A stretch of DNA of 64,000 nucleotides from Candidatus Peregrinibacteria bacterium (GTDB lineage Bacteria > Patescibacteriota > Gracilibacteria > UBA1369 > LOWO2-01-FULL-3): contig JABIJZ010000009.1 of the NCBI GenBank assembly GCA_018655275.1, positions 110,283 through 174,282 on the forward strand, read 5' to 3'. The translations under genes and the position numbers were made by a program. Below the pieces are notes generated by a model. It searched no databases, was not told the DNA's origin, and worked only from the letters and a program-made list of their open reading frames with translations. Each line of letters begins with the position of its first letter. Position 1 is the first letter of the stretch. Shown here one piece after another: positions 19,152-27,944 of the stretch.

Positions 19152-20282
19152 TTATTTCCTAAAAGGAACACGAGCTATAGCTTCATGAATAGGAATGCCT
19201 CTTTCATTCGACATATCAATCACATCTTCGACATATGAGTTGTCAGAACCTTTTCTAAGAGTCAAAGCCTGCAAGGCAAGGTCATCAAACCCATAATCTG
19301 AAACTCTCTCGATATAATTAACATTGCTCATATACATCTCAGACCTGACTTTATTACGTGGGAAATATTTCACAACAAGTTCTAACTCTATATTCCTGCA
19401 TTGAGCCAAACCTCTCATATATTCAGGATCGGATCCAAGAGCAAGAGGAACTATTTCAACCAAGTCCAAGGGACGAGGAGATTTCCTGTGTTTTTTATGA
19501 TTTTCATAAAAATTCGCAAGGCCTTCTACATATTTTTTATTAGCCAACTTTCGAAGAGTGGCAGGGTCTAATCTCTCCATAAAAGAGTAGCGCGCAATAG
19601 TATCAAACAAATATTTAGAACCCATTAAATTTTCAACAACAGCTCTCATTTTAGGAGATTTTCTCAATTGCTCCTCGCTAAAACGATCAGCTACAAAAAT
19701 AGGCAATTTCATATACTTAACGTAATTAGGATTCTTTGCGTTAGCCTTGAATGCCTTACGATTTCTAGCATGGCATCGCAAGAAATCCTTTCCTACTTTT
19801 ATTCCTTTCCCAGCCAAATCTACCAAAGTAGCGACAAATTCTTCATCCGCCAAATAGCTAGGAGGAACATCCGCCAAATCGACACCACCAGCCTGATCAT
19901 CAAAAGAGATGCCGGCATTTAGCAATTTTCCGATAGCAACGTCAAAATGATTACTCAATTTTGGATCTTTATTAAACCATTCTGGATAGAGATCACTATA
20001 ATGAACCCTGAGGTCTTCAATTATATAAACTCTGGAAACCAAAGGGTCAGTTTCTCCAGCAGAATCTAGTCTTGTTTCTGCGGAATGTGTTTCTTGCGCT
20101 TGTGCATCAAGAGCCTTCTGTCCGAGCTTTTCACCTTTGTACTGCATACGGTCGTCAACCCCAGGTACATATTCACCCGTGCTAGCAGGAACAACCTCTT
20201 CGTCAGGTCGTCTTGCTTCCGGCCCCTTCTCTTGAAAAACCAATCTGTTTTCAAGGAATAGTTTATTTTTCATTTTTATCAA
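19152..20282 (-). CDS. Unrecognised 376-aa protein
   Basis: No family recognised. The first 60 residues are charged and low in structure (FQEKGPEARRPDEEVVPAST). From about residue 80 on it is helical, with repeated short units in which a polar helix is followed by a hydrophobic one (for example LADEEFVATLVDLAGKGI, RFSEEQLRKSPKMRAVVENLMG, DPATLRKLANKKYVEGLANFYE), which resembles a helical-repeat scaffold. No membrane helix. Start is either 20282 or three codons later at MKNKLF. It lies between leuS and the PAS gene on the same strand. Confidence 0.65.
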   Translation of the reverse strand: MIKMKNKLFLENRLVFQEKGPEARRPDEEVVPASTGEYVPGVDDRMQYKGEKLGQKALDAQAQETHSAETRLDSAGETDPLVSRVYIIEDLRVHYSDLYPEWFNKDPKLSNHFDVAIGKLLNAGISFDDQAGGVDLADVPPSYLADEEFVATLVDLAGKGIKVGKDFLRCHARNRKAFKANAKNPNYVKYMKLPIFVADRFSEEQLRKSPKMRAVVENLMGSKYLFDTIARYSFMERLDPATLRKLANKKYVEGLANFYENHKKHRKSPRPLDLVEIVPLALGSDPEYMRGLAQCRNIELELVVKYFPRNKVRSEMYMSNVNYIERVSDYGFDDLALQALTLRKGSDNSYVEDVIDMSNERGIPIHEAIARVPFRK

Positions 20283-20305
20283 ATTTAAATTTTTATTTTG
20301 TTTTT

Positions 20306-20944
20306 TTATTTCACCTTTTTCTCAGTCACAAAATCTTCCAAGGTCTCGGTAATATCTTTAACACTTCCGATAACCTCAGTTACCTTCCCAGTTTCTTCAT
20401 CCACAACCGGCATCAAAGAAAGTAAATGCACACATTGCCCCCCATCCTTATTCACAAACCTATAAGGCCCAACACGATCAACAGCCTTCCCAGACTGAAT
20501 CACATCAGTATATTCAGTCATAAATTCCGCAAGATCACTAGGATAGATGTAAGAAAAGAAAATACCTTCCTCCGCCCCATCCAATTCATATCCATACTTT
20601 GTGCTAAAATCCTCACTCAAGAATTTTGTTCTTCCAGTAGGTTCTAAAGCAAAAATAGGTTCATCATAATGTCCTGTCAAAACGCGATATAAATTTTCAG
20701 TATCAACATCTGCTTCTTCACCGTGTCCGCCACCACTTTCCTCTCCGTGCTCCCCACTAAAATGCACACCATGACTTCCACCCTCATCAACACCATGTTC
20801 CTTAGCCGCATCCAACACATCCGACTTCAAATACTCAGGCGAAGTGTCTTCACCATTCATAAACACCAGCATCGACACAAATGATGCTAAGAAGATCGAA
20901 ACCGCAACAACAGCAATCTTATTATTTTGGTTCAACAGAGGCAT
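20306..20944 (-). CDS. Membrane-anchored PAS-domain protein
   Basis: A 212-aa protein with one N-terminal membrane helix (about residues 9-28, IAVVAVSIFLASFVSMLVF). A low-complexity linker rich in Gly, His and Glu (GGSHGVHFSGEHGEE, SGGGHGEE) spans about 50-80, and a PAS fold runs from about 85 to 205 (FALEPTGRTKFLSEDFSTKYGY, IYPSDLAEFM, FVNKDGGQCVH, EVIGSVKDITE). No kinase, GGDEF or other output domain follows, so it is a free-standing sensor or adaptor. The His-rich linker could bind metal; that is inference. Small extracellular or cytoplasmic placement cannot be decided from the single helix. Confidence 0.8.
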   Translation of the reverse strand: MPLLNQNNKIAVVAVSIFLASFVSMLVFMNGEDTSPEYLKSDVLDAAKEHGVDEGGSHGVHFSGEHGEESGGGHGEEADVDTENLYRVLTGHYDEPIFALEPTGRTKFLSEDFSTKYGYELDGAEEGIFFSYIYPSDLAEFMTEYTDVIQSGKAVDRVGPYRFVNKDGGQCVHLLSLMPVVDEETGKVTEVIGSVKDITETLEDFVTEKKVK

Positions 20945-21007
20945 ATGGGTATTTTTATATTATGTATCATTATAAAACAAAAAGTCCCTGAAGTCAAGGG
21001 GAGGGTT

Positions 21008-21060
21008 CTCTCCGGAGAGCAATTTCTCCAACCTGTAAAAAAAATCTCTCCGGAGAGATT
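21008..21060. repeat. Two copies of a 12-bp palindrome
   Basis: CTCTCCGGAGAG occurs at 21008-21019 and again inside 21043-21060 (extended to AATCTCTCCGGAGAGATT). The second copy acts as a terminator stem for the minus strand; the first has no T-run. Confidence 0.7.
21037..21060 (-). terminator. Intrinsic terminator of the 366-aa membrane protein gene
   Basis: Read on the minus strand, a perfect 18-nt palindrome (stem of seven, CCGG loop) is followed directly by eight T, 22 nt after the stop of the gene ending at 21082. Confidence 0.75.
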
Positions 21061-21081
21061 CTAAAATTCACTATCTCCACC

Positions 21082-22182
21082 TTACAACAATCCAGGAATA
21101 TTATCCTCAGAAGGAGCTTGATCTGGAGTAGGTCCACCAGTTTCACCCTTAGGAGTCGTATCCTCAAGCCTGCCCAAATCACCTTTCGGCGCAGTACCCA
21201 AAGGGGGCGCATCATCATCATCATCACCCCCACTAACAACATCTCGAGCAGAGACTTTATCACGAGCCGAAACCTCTTTTTCACTAGTCAATTCAAGGAA
21301 AGCGAAAGTCCAAACAGCGTAAGAGAAAATATCCACAACACCACCCAAATAAGCAGCAATAAACAATCCCAAAACTCCCACAAGCCCAGCAATTATCAAA
21401 ACGGGTGTGCCGAGCGCAAGAGTGGTCATATAGCCCACAGCAAAAATAACAGCACCAGGAATCAAGAACACAAACAAAGCCTGAATTATGATCCTCACAC
21501 CAATAATGATCATCAAAATCGTGATCAACAAAGTGTGTTGCCAATTCATAAAAACCAACTTTGCGCTCTTTCTCATTGAAGCGAGAACCTTTTCATCATC
21601 AATCACAATAAACAAGTCCGCAAAAGTAAAAAGAAGAGTCAAAAATATCGATAAAATAAAAATTACAATAAAAACAGGCATCATCATTTGAAAAAGCCCC
21701 ATCCCCAGATTTCTAATGACAAAACTACTTTCCGTCAGCATCGAAATCCAACTAAAAGTCCCCACCAACAGGTGGTACTCAAACAAAGGCAAGAAAGCCA
21801 TAAGCCCATATTTCAATCCAATCCCAACTCCTGATTTCTGCCCGTTCTTTTCTCTAGCAATGGCCTGAATGGCCGCAGCCTTAAACAAAGTTGGAACAAG
21901 GAAGTACAAAACTGCGATAACAATCCCCACAATAACCAAAGGAACGCTCCAAGAAGCGTGTTGTTTCACAAATTCCCACCCAAAATTAATAACTTCATAC
22001 GCAAAACTATGGTCAGCATTCTCAAATAAATAAGACTTTTGAAACGCAAAAAATTGATAAGTTATGTACCCGATTCCCACTGTGGTCGTCAACAAAGAGG
22101 GAATAAACCCAAACCAATAAATAAGTTTTTTATTGCTTTGTGTAAACAGCCAGGAATCTCTGATAAGTTTTTTGTAGTCCAT
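21082..22182 (-). CDS. Multi-pass membrane protein of unknown function
   Basis: A 366-aa protein with about six membrane helices between residues 20 and 295: FGFIPSLLTTTVGIGYITYQF, VPLVIVGIVIAVLYFLVP, FIVIFILSIFLTLLFTFADLFIVI, LLITILMIIIGVRIIIQALFVFLIP, LIIAGLVGVLGLFIAAYLGGVV and others. The start MDYKKLIRDSWLFTQSNKKLIYWFG and the overall pattern resemble the loosely defined glycerophosphoryl-diester-type or DUF4013-like membrane domains, but I cannot name the family. The last 65 residues are disordered, Asp/Gly/Pro-rich (GGDDDDDAPP). Promoter and terminator both visible, so it is a single-gene unit. Confidence 0.75.
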   Translation of the reverse strand: MDYKKLIRDSWLFTQSNKKLIYWFGFIPSLLTTTVGIGYITYQFFAFQKSYLFENADHSFAYEVINFGWEFVKQHASWSVPLVIVGIVIAVLYFLVPTLFKAAAIQAIAREKNGQKSGVGIGLKYGLMAFLPLFEYHLLVGTFSWISMLTESSFVIRNLGMGLFQMMMPVFIVIFILSIFLTLLFTFADLFIVIDDEKVLASMRKSAKLVFMNWQHTLLITILMIIIGVRIIIQALFVFLIPGAVIFAVGYMTTLALGTPVLIIAGLVGVLGLFIAAYLGGVVDIFSYAVWTFAFLELTSEKEVSARDKVSARDVVSGGDDDDDAPPLGTAPKGDLGRLEDTTPKGETGGPTPDQAPSEDNIPGLL

Positions 22183-22193
22183 AGTCTTAAGGG

Positions 22194-22222
22194 ATTATAT
22201 TGGATTAAGGAAATCCCAACAA
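22194..22222 (-). promoter_or_regulatory. Promoter for the 366-aa membrane protein gene
   Basis: Minus strand: TTGTTG (22217-22222), 17-nt spacer, TATAAT (22194-22199), 11 nt before the ATG at 22182, giving a very short leader. Confidence 0.65.
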
Positions 22223-22278
22223 CACAATGCACTACCAACTTGTTGACAATTCATCATAATAATAGTAAAAATGCAGCA

Positions 22279-23214
22279 ATGCCAACAGAAGAAAAAACAA
22301 CACAGATCAAGTACAAAAACATCGAGTGGAAAGTGATTAGCAATCCAAAAAAAGACAGCCTGCTGGATTTGCAAAAAAAACATCGCTTTCACGATCTTGA
22401 CATAGAAGATTGTTTGTCAGAAATCCAACGTCCAAAGATAGACGAATACGACAAGTATCTCTTTATAGTACTCCACCTTCCGACAATGAAGGGCCGAGGA
22501 GACAAAAGGCATGTCGAAACTTCAGAAGTAAAAATCTTTATAGGTAAAAACTACCTAGTTACAATTCACGAAAATAACAAAACAATCGAAAAAGTTATTG
22601 CAAAAGTGCAATCTACCCTCAAAACCAAAAAAGATTACATGGCACTTGGCACAGGATACTTGCTTTATATGATTGTGGACGATCTCTTTGAGGATTGTTT
22701 CCCTATCCTAGACGATCTTAGTGACCAGGTAAACGAACTCGAAGTAGAGGTGTTTGATATGGGAAAAACAAGAGATAGGCTAAAAGAAATACTAATGTTG
22801 AAAAAAGACCTTATCAACCTTCGAAGAATCATAATGCCGCAACGTGCAGTCATCGCGCAGCTTGAACACAAAAACAAGAAATTCATTCCTGAAGATCTAG
22901 ACCTGTATTTTGACGATATCGTCGATAAAATCGAGAAAATCTGGAACAATATTGGTAATTTGCAGGAATTGGCGTCTTCAGTTCACGAAACAAACGAATC
23001 AATCATCTCTCATACCACCAACAAAACAATAAAAACCCTCACAACCATATCTGTAATAATGCTTCCTTTGACGTTTATTACTGGTTTTTATGGTATGAAC
23101 ATTGTTGGTTTACCATATGCAGAGGCCCAAGACGCCTTGAGATACGTATTTGGTTTACTGGTTGGAGTGGTTCTCCTAATGGTTCTATATTTCAAGTACA
23201 GGAAATGGTTGTAG
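22279..23214 (+). CDS. corA: CorA-family divalent metal channel
   Basis: Forms a pentameric Mg2+/Co2+ channel. The 311-aa protein has the cytoplasmic funnel domain (DLDIEDCLSEIQRPKIDEYDKYLFIVLHLP near residue 40) and a long stalk helix. The two C-terminal helices include the selectivity signature YGMNI near residue 273, and the protein ends with a basic KYRKWL. I use the ATG at 22279 (MPTEEKT), since the open frame upstream runs through the divergent gene's promoter. A TTGACA is present at 22244-22249 but a -10 at correct spacing would put the start of transcription near the ATG, so the message may be nearly leaderless. Confidence 0.92.
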   Translation: MPTEEKTTQIKYKNIEWKVISNPKKDSLLDLQKKHRFHDLDIEDCLSEIQRPKIDEYDKYLFIVLHLPTMKGRGDKRHVETSEVKIFIGKNYLVTIHENNKTIEKVIAKVQSTLKTKKDYMALGTGYLLYMIVDDLFEDCFPILDDLSDQVNELEVEVFDMGKTRDRLKEILMLKKDLINLRRIIMPQRAVIAQLEHKNKKFIPEDLDLYFDDIVDKIEKIWNNIGNLQELASSVHETNESIISHTTNKTIKTLTTISVIMLPLTFITGFYGMNIVGLPYAEAQDALRYVFGLLVGVVLLMVLYFKYRKWL

Positions 23215-23282
23215 CCAGGTGCTATAAGGAGATTTCGCCTTGCCAAATTTTGCAAAGTTTGATAAATTATTCGCGGCACGAA

Positions 23283-23304
23283 TCCCGCAAGGGAGAATTT
23301 TTTT
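23283..23304 (+). promoter_or_regulatory. Hairpin with T-run in the rpsO leader
   Basis: TCCC-GCAA-GGGA (GNRA-type tetraloop) is followed by GAA and seven T, 17 nt before the rpsO ATG. The stem is short for a terminator. It may be an attenuator or the S15 autoregulation site known from rpsO leaders in other bacteria. Confidence 0.35.
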
Positions 23305-23320
23305 ACCCAATTTACAAATC

Positions 23321-23761
23321 ATGGACAGATCTTCTAAGAAAAAAATTATTACAAAATACGCGATCCACGCAAAGGATACTGGGTCTGCTCAAGTACAAGT
23401 GGCTGTCCTTACAGAAAGAATTAATCAGCTACAAGCTCACCTTTTGGATCATCCGAAAGATAATCACTCAAGAAGAGGTCTACTAGAACTAGTAGGAAAA
23501 AGAAGAAGTCATCTGAACTACCTGAAACTTCATAGCAAAGACGAGTACGAAGCAATGTTAACAAATCTTAAACTAAAGAAGATTACAGCAAAAACAACCA
23601 GGAAATCAGTGAAAAAAGGGCCTAAGAAAGCAGTAAAAGCTGCAAAAGTAGAAAAAGCAGTCAAAAAAGCTTCAGCAAAGAAAACGCCAGCAAAGAAGGC
23701 AACAGCAAAAAAGACGCCAGCGAAGAAAGCCCCAGCAAAAAAGACAGCAAAAAAAGCATAA
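23321..23761 (+). CDS. rpsO: 30S ribosomal protein S15 with Lys/Ala-rich C-terminal tail
   Basis: Residues 1-88 are a standard S15 (KKKIITKYAIHAKDTGSAQVQVAVLTERI, HLLDHPKDNHSRRGLLELVGKRRSHLNYLK), which binds 16S rRNA in the central domain. The start at 23321 matches the family's N-terminus. Residues about 95-146 form a histone H1-like tail of repeated KKTPAKKA, KKATAKK and KKAPAKK units, not part of ordinary S15 (about 89 aa). The tail may contact rRNA or nucleic acid generally. rpsO-pnp order is the classical one, and the gene is preceded by a leader with a hairpin and T-run. Confidence 0.93.
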   Translation: MDRSSKKKIITKYAIHAKDTGSAQVQVAVLTERINQLQAHLLDHPKDNHSRRGLLELVGKRRSHLNYLKLHSKDEYEAMLTNLKLKKITAKTTRKSVKKGPKKAVKAAKVEKAVKKASAKKTPAKKATAKKTPAKKAPAKKTAKKA

Positions 23762-23910
23762 AGCACATTAACATATAGCAAAACCAGGAAAGGAAACCAA
23801 AAGCGAAGAGCTTAGGTAGCAGGATTGAGGCCACAAATATTGCCGTCCCGATCTTGTCACTTAAGACTTCTATAGGTTCCTTATCTTGGGTAAAACTAAC
23901 CCATACAAAT

Positions 23911-26082
23911 ATGGAATCGAAAGATTTTTCAATGGACCTCGCAGGCAGGGAATTTAAACTTGTCACAAATCCGGTCCACACTATGGCTTCAGGGTACGTC
24001 CTAGCATATCTAGGCGACACTGTAGTTATGGCCAACACAAGTGTCTCAGAAGAAGGTAAAGAAGGAGCCGCTTGGTTCCCGATGGTAGTTGACTACCAAG
24101 AAAACATGTACGCTGCAGGAAAGATAAAAGGCAGCAGATTTATCAAACGTGAAGGTCGACCTTCTGAAAGCGCGATCCTAACAGCAAGATTAATCGACAG
24201 ACCAATTAGACCACTTTTCCCAAAAGGAACCATTAATGAAGTTCAGATCATTTGTTCTGTGCTTTCTGCAGACATGGAGGTCTTTCCAGGAACTACAGCT
24301 ATCAACGCAGCATCTGCAGCATTGATGTGTACTGGAGCACCTTTTGCAGGTCCTGTCGGAGCTGTACGAATGGGATACGTAGACGAGAAGCTCGTTGTGA
24401 ACCCAACATACGAACAATGCGCAGAAGGTAAGATGAACCTAGTTGTAGCTGGAACATTGGATGCTATCACTATGGTAGAAGCTGCCATGAATGAAGTTTC
24501 TGAAGAAATCGTATTGGAAGCATTGCAAATGGCTCACGTAGAAATTAAAAGAATTTGTGAACTTCAAATTAAATTCTCAGAACAATTCAAAAAAGACCAT
24601 GATGTAAAAGAAATCGAAGCAACTCTTTCAGTTCCTTCAGCAGAAGCGATAGCTGCAGTAGACGCAGTCCTAACAGACGACATGCTCGACACAATCAAAG
24701 GTGTTTTGAAGAAAGATGTAAAAGCTAGGATCCACGAAGTAGAAGAACAAGTTTTCGAAAAACTTGGAGACAAAGTTACAAAAGACAGCAGAGAAGCTGA
24801 AACAGAAGGTAAATTCCTCAAAGGAGATATCGTTGAAATCATCAACAGCAAATTCGAAAAAAGAATGAGAAAGAAAATCCTTGAAACAGAAGAACGTCTC
24901 GACGGTAGAAAACCTGACGAAGTAAGAGCACTTCACTCAGAAGTTGGAATTCTTCCAAGAACACACGGTACAGGCCTCTTCAATAGAGGAGAAACTCAAG
25001 CTCTTACAGTCGCAACTCTAGGAGCACCTGGAGATGCACAAGTTATAGACACAATGGACACAGACGAAGAAAGAAGATACATGCACCACTACAACTTCCC
25101 ACCTTACGCGGTAGGGGATATCAAAATGTTGCGCGGAGCATCAAGACGTGATATCGGACACGGAGATTTGGCAGAACGTGCTTTGAAACCAGTACTTCCA
25201 GCCAAAGAAGATTTCCCATACACAATGTGGCTTGTATCAGAGATCATGAGTTGTAACGGCTCAAGCTCAATGGCTTCAGTATGCGGATCAACTCTCGCAT
25301 TGATGGATGCAGGTGTGCCGATCACAAGACCTGTCTCAGGTGTTGCAATGGGACTTGTGGTAGATAAAGAGAACTTCAAAGGAGGAAACAATGGAGACGA
25401 TGATTCATACAAAATCCTTACAGACATCCAAGGGATGGAGGACTTCGCTGGAGACATGGACTTCAAAGTCACAGGTACCACAGAAGGTATCACTGCCCTC
25501 CAAATGGACATCAAAGTTTCAGGACTTTCAGTTGAGCTTCTAGCAAAAGCACTAGGTCGTGCAAAAGACGCTCGTCAAGAAATCCTAGACTCAATGTTGG
25601 AAGCGATCCCAGAACCACGAAAAGAACTTTCGCCTCACGCACCATTGATAATGAATATCAAAATCGATACTGACGATATTAGAATCGTAATTGGTAAAGG
25701 CGGTGAAACAATCCAAGCAATAACAAAAGAATGTGAAGTAGAAATGGATCTTGATGATGACGGAAACGTAACAATCACAGCTCCAGACCAAGAAAAAGGT
25801 CAGAAGGCTATAGATTGGATCGAAAGACTTACATACAAACCAAAGGTAGGCGACATCATCGAAGGTAAAGTAGTTCGTCTAATGGACTTCGGAGCATTCG
25901 TAGAACTTTCTCCAGGCAAAGACGGTTTGGTTCACATTTCACAACTTGCACCTGAACGTGTCGAGAAAGTCACAGACAAAGTGAAACTTGGAGACATGGT
26001 AAAGGTTAAATTAATGGAAATCGACGATCAAGGTCGTTACAACCTATCAATGAAAGCGGCAATGGGAGCTCCGAGCGAATAG
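23911..26082 (+). CDS. pnp: Polyribonucleotide nucleotidyltransferase (PNPase)
   Basis: Phosphorolytic 3'-5' exoribonuclease. The 723-aa protein has two RNase PH-like domains (GRPSESAILTARLIDRPIRPLFP in the first; ILPRTHGTGLFNRGETQ, GASRRDIGHGDLAERAL, SNGSSSMASVCG-like segment and DIQGMEDFAGDMDFKV in the second), an alpha-helical linker, a KH domain (IVIGKGGETIQAI near 590) and an S1 domain (GKVVRLMDFGAFVEL near 650). Start at 23911 chosen at MESKDFSM; the open frame extends 19 codons upstream without homology. The 149-nt rpsO-pnp spacer has complementary pieces (GGAAACC and GGTTCC) that could form a stem, as pnp leaders do elsewhere. Confidence 0.96.
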   Translation: MESKDFSMDLAGREFKLVTNPVHTMASGYVLAYLGDTVVMANTSVSEEGKEGAAWFPMVVDYQENMYAAGKIKGSRFIKREGRPSESAILTARLIDRPIRPLFPKGTINEVQIICSVLSADMEVFPGTTAINAASAALMCTGAPFAGPVGAVRMGYVDEKLVVNPTYEQCAEGKMNLVVAGTLDAITMVEAAMNEVSEEIVLEALQMAHVEIKRICELQIKFSEQFKKDHDVKEIEATLSVPSAEAIAAVDAVLTDDMLDTIKGVLKKDVKARIHEVEEQVFEKLGDKVTKDSREAETEGKFLKGDIVEIINSKFEKRMRKKILETEERLDGRKPDEVRALHSEVGILPRTHGTGLFNRGETQALTVATLGAPGDAQVIDTMDTDEERRYMHHYNFPPYAVGDIKMLRGASRRDIGHGDLAERALKPVLPAKEDFPYTMWLVSEIMSCNGSSSMASVCGSTLALMDAGVPITRPVSGVAMGLVVDKENFKGGNNGDDDSYKILTDIQGMEDFAGDMDFKVTGTTEGITALQMDIKVSGLSVELLAKALGRAKDARQEILDSMLEAIPEPRKELSPHAPLIMNIKIDTDDIRIVIGKGGETIQAITKECEVEMDLDDDGNVTITAPDQEKGQKAIDWIERLTYKPKVGDIIEGKVVRLMDFGAFVELSPGKDGLVHISQLAPERVEKVTDKVKLGDMVKVKLMEIDDQGRYNLSMKAAMGAPSE

Positions 26083-26100
26083 ACAGCTAACAGATTGACA

Positions 26101-26136
26101 AAGGAGTGATTGAATGATATAAATCACTCCTTTTTT
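26101..26136 (+). terminator. Intrinsic terminator after pnp
   Basis: Stem AAGGAGTGATT (26101-26111) pairs with 26122-26132 around a ten-base loop, ending in six T. Clear terminator of the rpsO-pnp transcript. Confidence 0.9.
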
Positions 26137-26158
26137 AATGTAGCTAAAAACAACAAAA

Positions 26159-27808
26159 TTGACTCAACCACCAGGAAAAGAAGACACATCCTTTAGTGCT
26201 CCCGAACTCTCAGCACTAGACGATGAGCAAATAGAAGAAATCCTTAGTGCAAGGCCTATCCCAACGATTGCAACTATAATTGGACAAGCTAATGTGGATA
26301 GAATCTATGATCTTTTAGCGACGCCTGATGTAGCTTGTGTGGACAAAGCTGCTTTGGGGAGTGAGTTTGGAAGTGTAAAGGAATTGCATGAATACATCAG
26401 AGTTTCACCAGACCAAATTGAGGTGGATAAAGCTGTAAGAGACCTGGTTGTGAGTATTATGGAGCAAAGCTTTGGGCCTAGGATAGGAAGATGGATGGAT
26501 GCTTTAGTGGTAAAAATTAGAAAAATTCAAGGAAGTACTAAGGTTGTTAGAAAATGCAGAGTAACCTGTGCTCGAGCAGTAGGAAGCCAAATGGCTATGC
26601 CCTCAAGAGAGAGAGCCCCAATAAAAATAACGGAAACAGAACTTTTTAGCTTACCAGTCATAAACCTATTTAAAGAAATAGACGCTATGGCTCAGACTAT
26701 GGAGATTTCTCATAAATCACAAAGGAATGTTGTGGTACTGATGATAAGGGATTTGATGGATATGTATTTAGCACACATGATAATTTCTGAATTTAGTAAC
26801 AGTAGTCGTACGCGGGCAGACAAAGATACAATTACAAATGTTTTTGAAGAGGCAAATAAAGCATGGTTAAAAACATATGGTCGTACATTCCCTGTTATGT
26901 CATTGATATTTTTGTTAAAAGAAATAATAGATGTTGTAGGAGAAGACAAGGCAAACAAAGCTAAATTCAAACAATTTTTAGAAAATGCAGAGGAAACAGA
27001 AGAAGTTCCCTTTGATCTTATACAAAAACTGTCAGAGTACAGAAAATCAACACCACACACAGCCAAAATAGGTGATTGCGAAGTCCGTATTTTTGGGGAT
27101 GAATTTGAGACACACCACTCAGACAAAATATGTTACGTAAGTGTGATAGTGGATGAATCAAAGCCTGTGAATACTCCAGAGGCAATAAGAAGTGAAGATG
27201 GGATTACAACAAAAACTCGGGCCAATGAAGGTTCAATACATTTTGCTTTAAATAGATATACCGGAGAATTGACGCTATTTGGTCAATACATGCCTTTGAG
27301 CTTTGTAATTGGATCAGAACAATATGAGAAACTAAAGAAGATAGTCTACAAAGTAGTATTTGACTACCTTATAGATAAAGACCCAGATATTAATGATTAT
27401 TTAATTGGAGCAAGTTTAGATGAAGCGTTTGCAAAAAAAAGGCAAGAGGATGAAGCGGCAGCAGAAGCACTGAGAGTTAAAACAGCATATGCACCATACG
27501 AGGCCGTACCAAAACAAGAACCAACACCAGCGTCAACAGAAGAACAGCAAGCAGAAACAAGGTGGGCTGTAAAAAAAGCACAAGGAAAGGTTTTGAGAGG
27601 AATAAGTGGTGAAGAAGTTAACAGAACTCTTCTCAAGATTGAAAGGGTATCTTGCCGAGAAGGAGAGGGAAGTCACAGGATTTTTAGAATTAATAATGGA
27701 CCTCCAGCTACAGTCTCGAGACACAGGAAAGACATTCCCATTGGTACACTGCTGTCTATACTAAAAATTTTAGGAATATCACAAGAAGAGTTCAAAGCAG
27801 CCATATAG
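26159..27808 (+). CDS. Large unknown protein with C-terminal HicA-like domain
   Basis: A 549-aa protein whose first 440 residues I do not recognise; they are helical and soluble. The last 69 residues (about 481-549) match the HicA fold: GISGEEVNRTLLKI helix, then GSHRIFRINNG, ATVSRHRKDIPIGTLLSILKILGISQEEF. HicA toxins are 60-80 aa double-stranded-RNA-binding-like mRNA interferases with a GSHH-type signature; here the second His is Arg, so cleavage may be lost. No HicB antitoxin is adjacent. A Glu/Ala-rich linker precedes the domain. The start is taken as TTG at 26159, just after the pnp terminator; later ATGs are far inside. It ends 61 nt before tRNA-Gly. Confidence 0.7.
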   Translation: MTQPPGKEDTSFSAPELSALDDEQIEEILSARPIPTIATIIGQANVDRIYDLLATPDVACVDKAALGSEFGSVKELHEYIRVSPDQIEVDKAVRDLVVSIMEQSFGPRIGRWMDALVVKIRKIQGSTKVVRKCRVTCARAVGSQMAMPSRERAPIKITETELFSLPVINLFKEIDAMAQTMEISHKSQRNVVVLMIRDLMDMYLAHMIISEFSNSSRTRADKDTITNVFEEANKAWLKTYGRTFPVMSLIFLLKEIIDVVGEDKANKAKFKQFLENAEETEEVPFDLIQKLSEYRKSTPHTAKIGDCEVRIFGDEFETHHSDKICYVSVIVDESKPVNTPEAIRSEDGITTKTRANEGSIHFALNRYTGELTLFGQYMPLSFVIGSEQYEKLKKIVYKVVFDYLIDKDPDINDYLIGASLDEAFAKKRQEDEAAAEALRVKTAYAPYEAVPKQEPTPASTEEQQAETRWAVKKAQGKVLRGISGEEVNRTLLKIERVSCREGEGSHRIFRINNGPPATVSRHRKDIPIGTLLSILKILGISQEEFKAAI

Positions 27809-27869
27809 AAATATTGATTTTTGAGGATCTTTTCATTAACATACTTCTGCTTTTCGATAAACAACCCCA

Positions 27870-27944
27870 GCGGGTATCGTATAATGGCTATTACATTGCC
27901 TTGCCAAGGCAGAGACACGAGTTCGACTCTCGTTACCCGCTCCA
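27870..27944 (+). tRNA. tRNA-Gly(GCC), integration target
   Basis: 75 nt with encoded CCA. Acceptor GCGGGTA (27870-27876) pairs with TACCCGC (27934-27940), anticodon loop TTGCCAA gives GCC, and the T-arm contains GTTCGACTC. Its last 12 bases also encode the C-terminus and stop of the recombinase on the other strand, so this is the attachment site of the element to the right. Confidence 0.95.
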
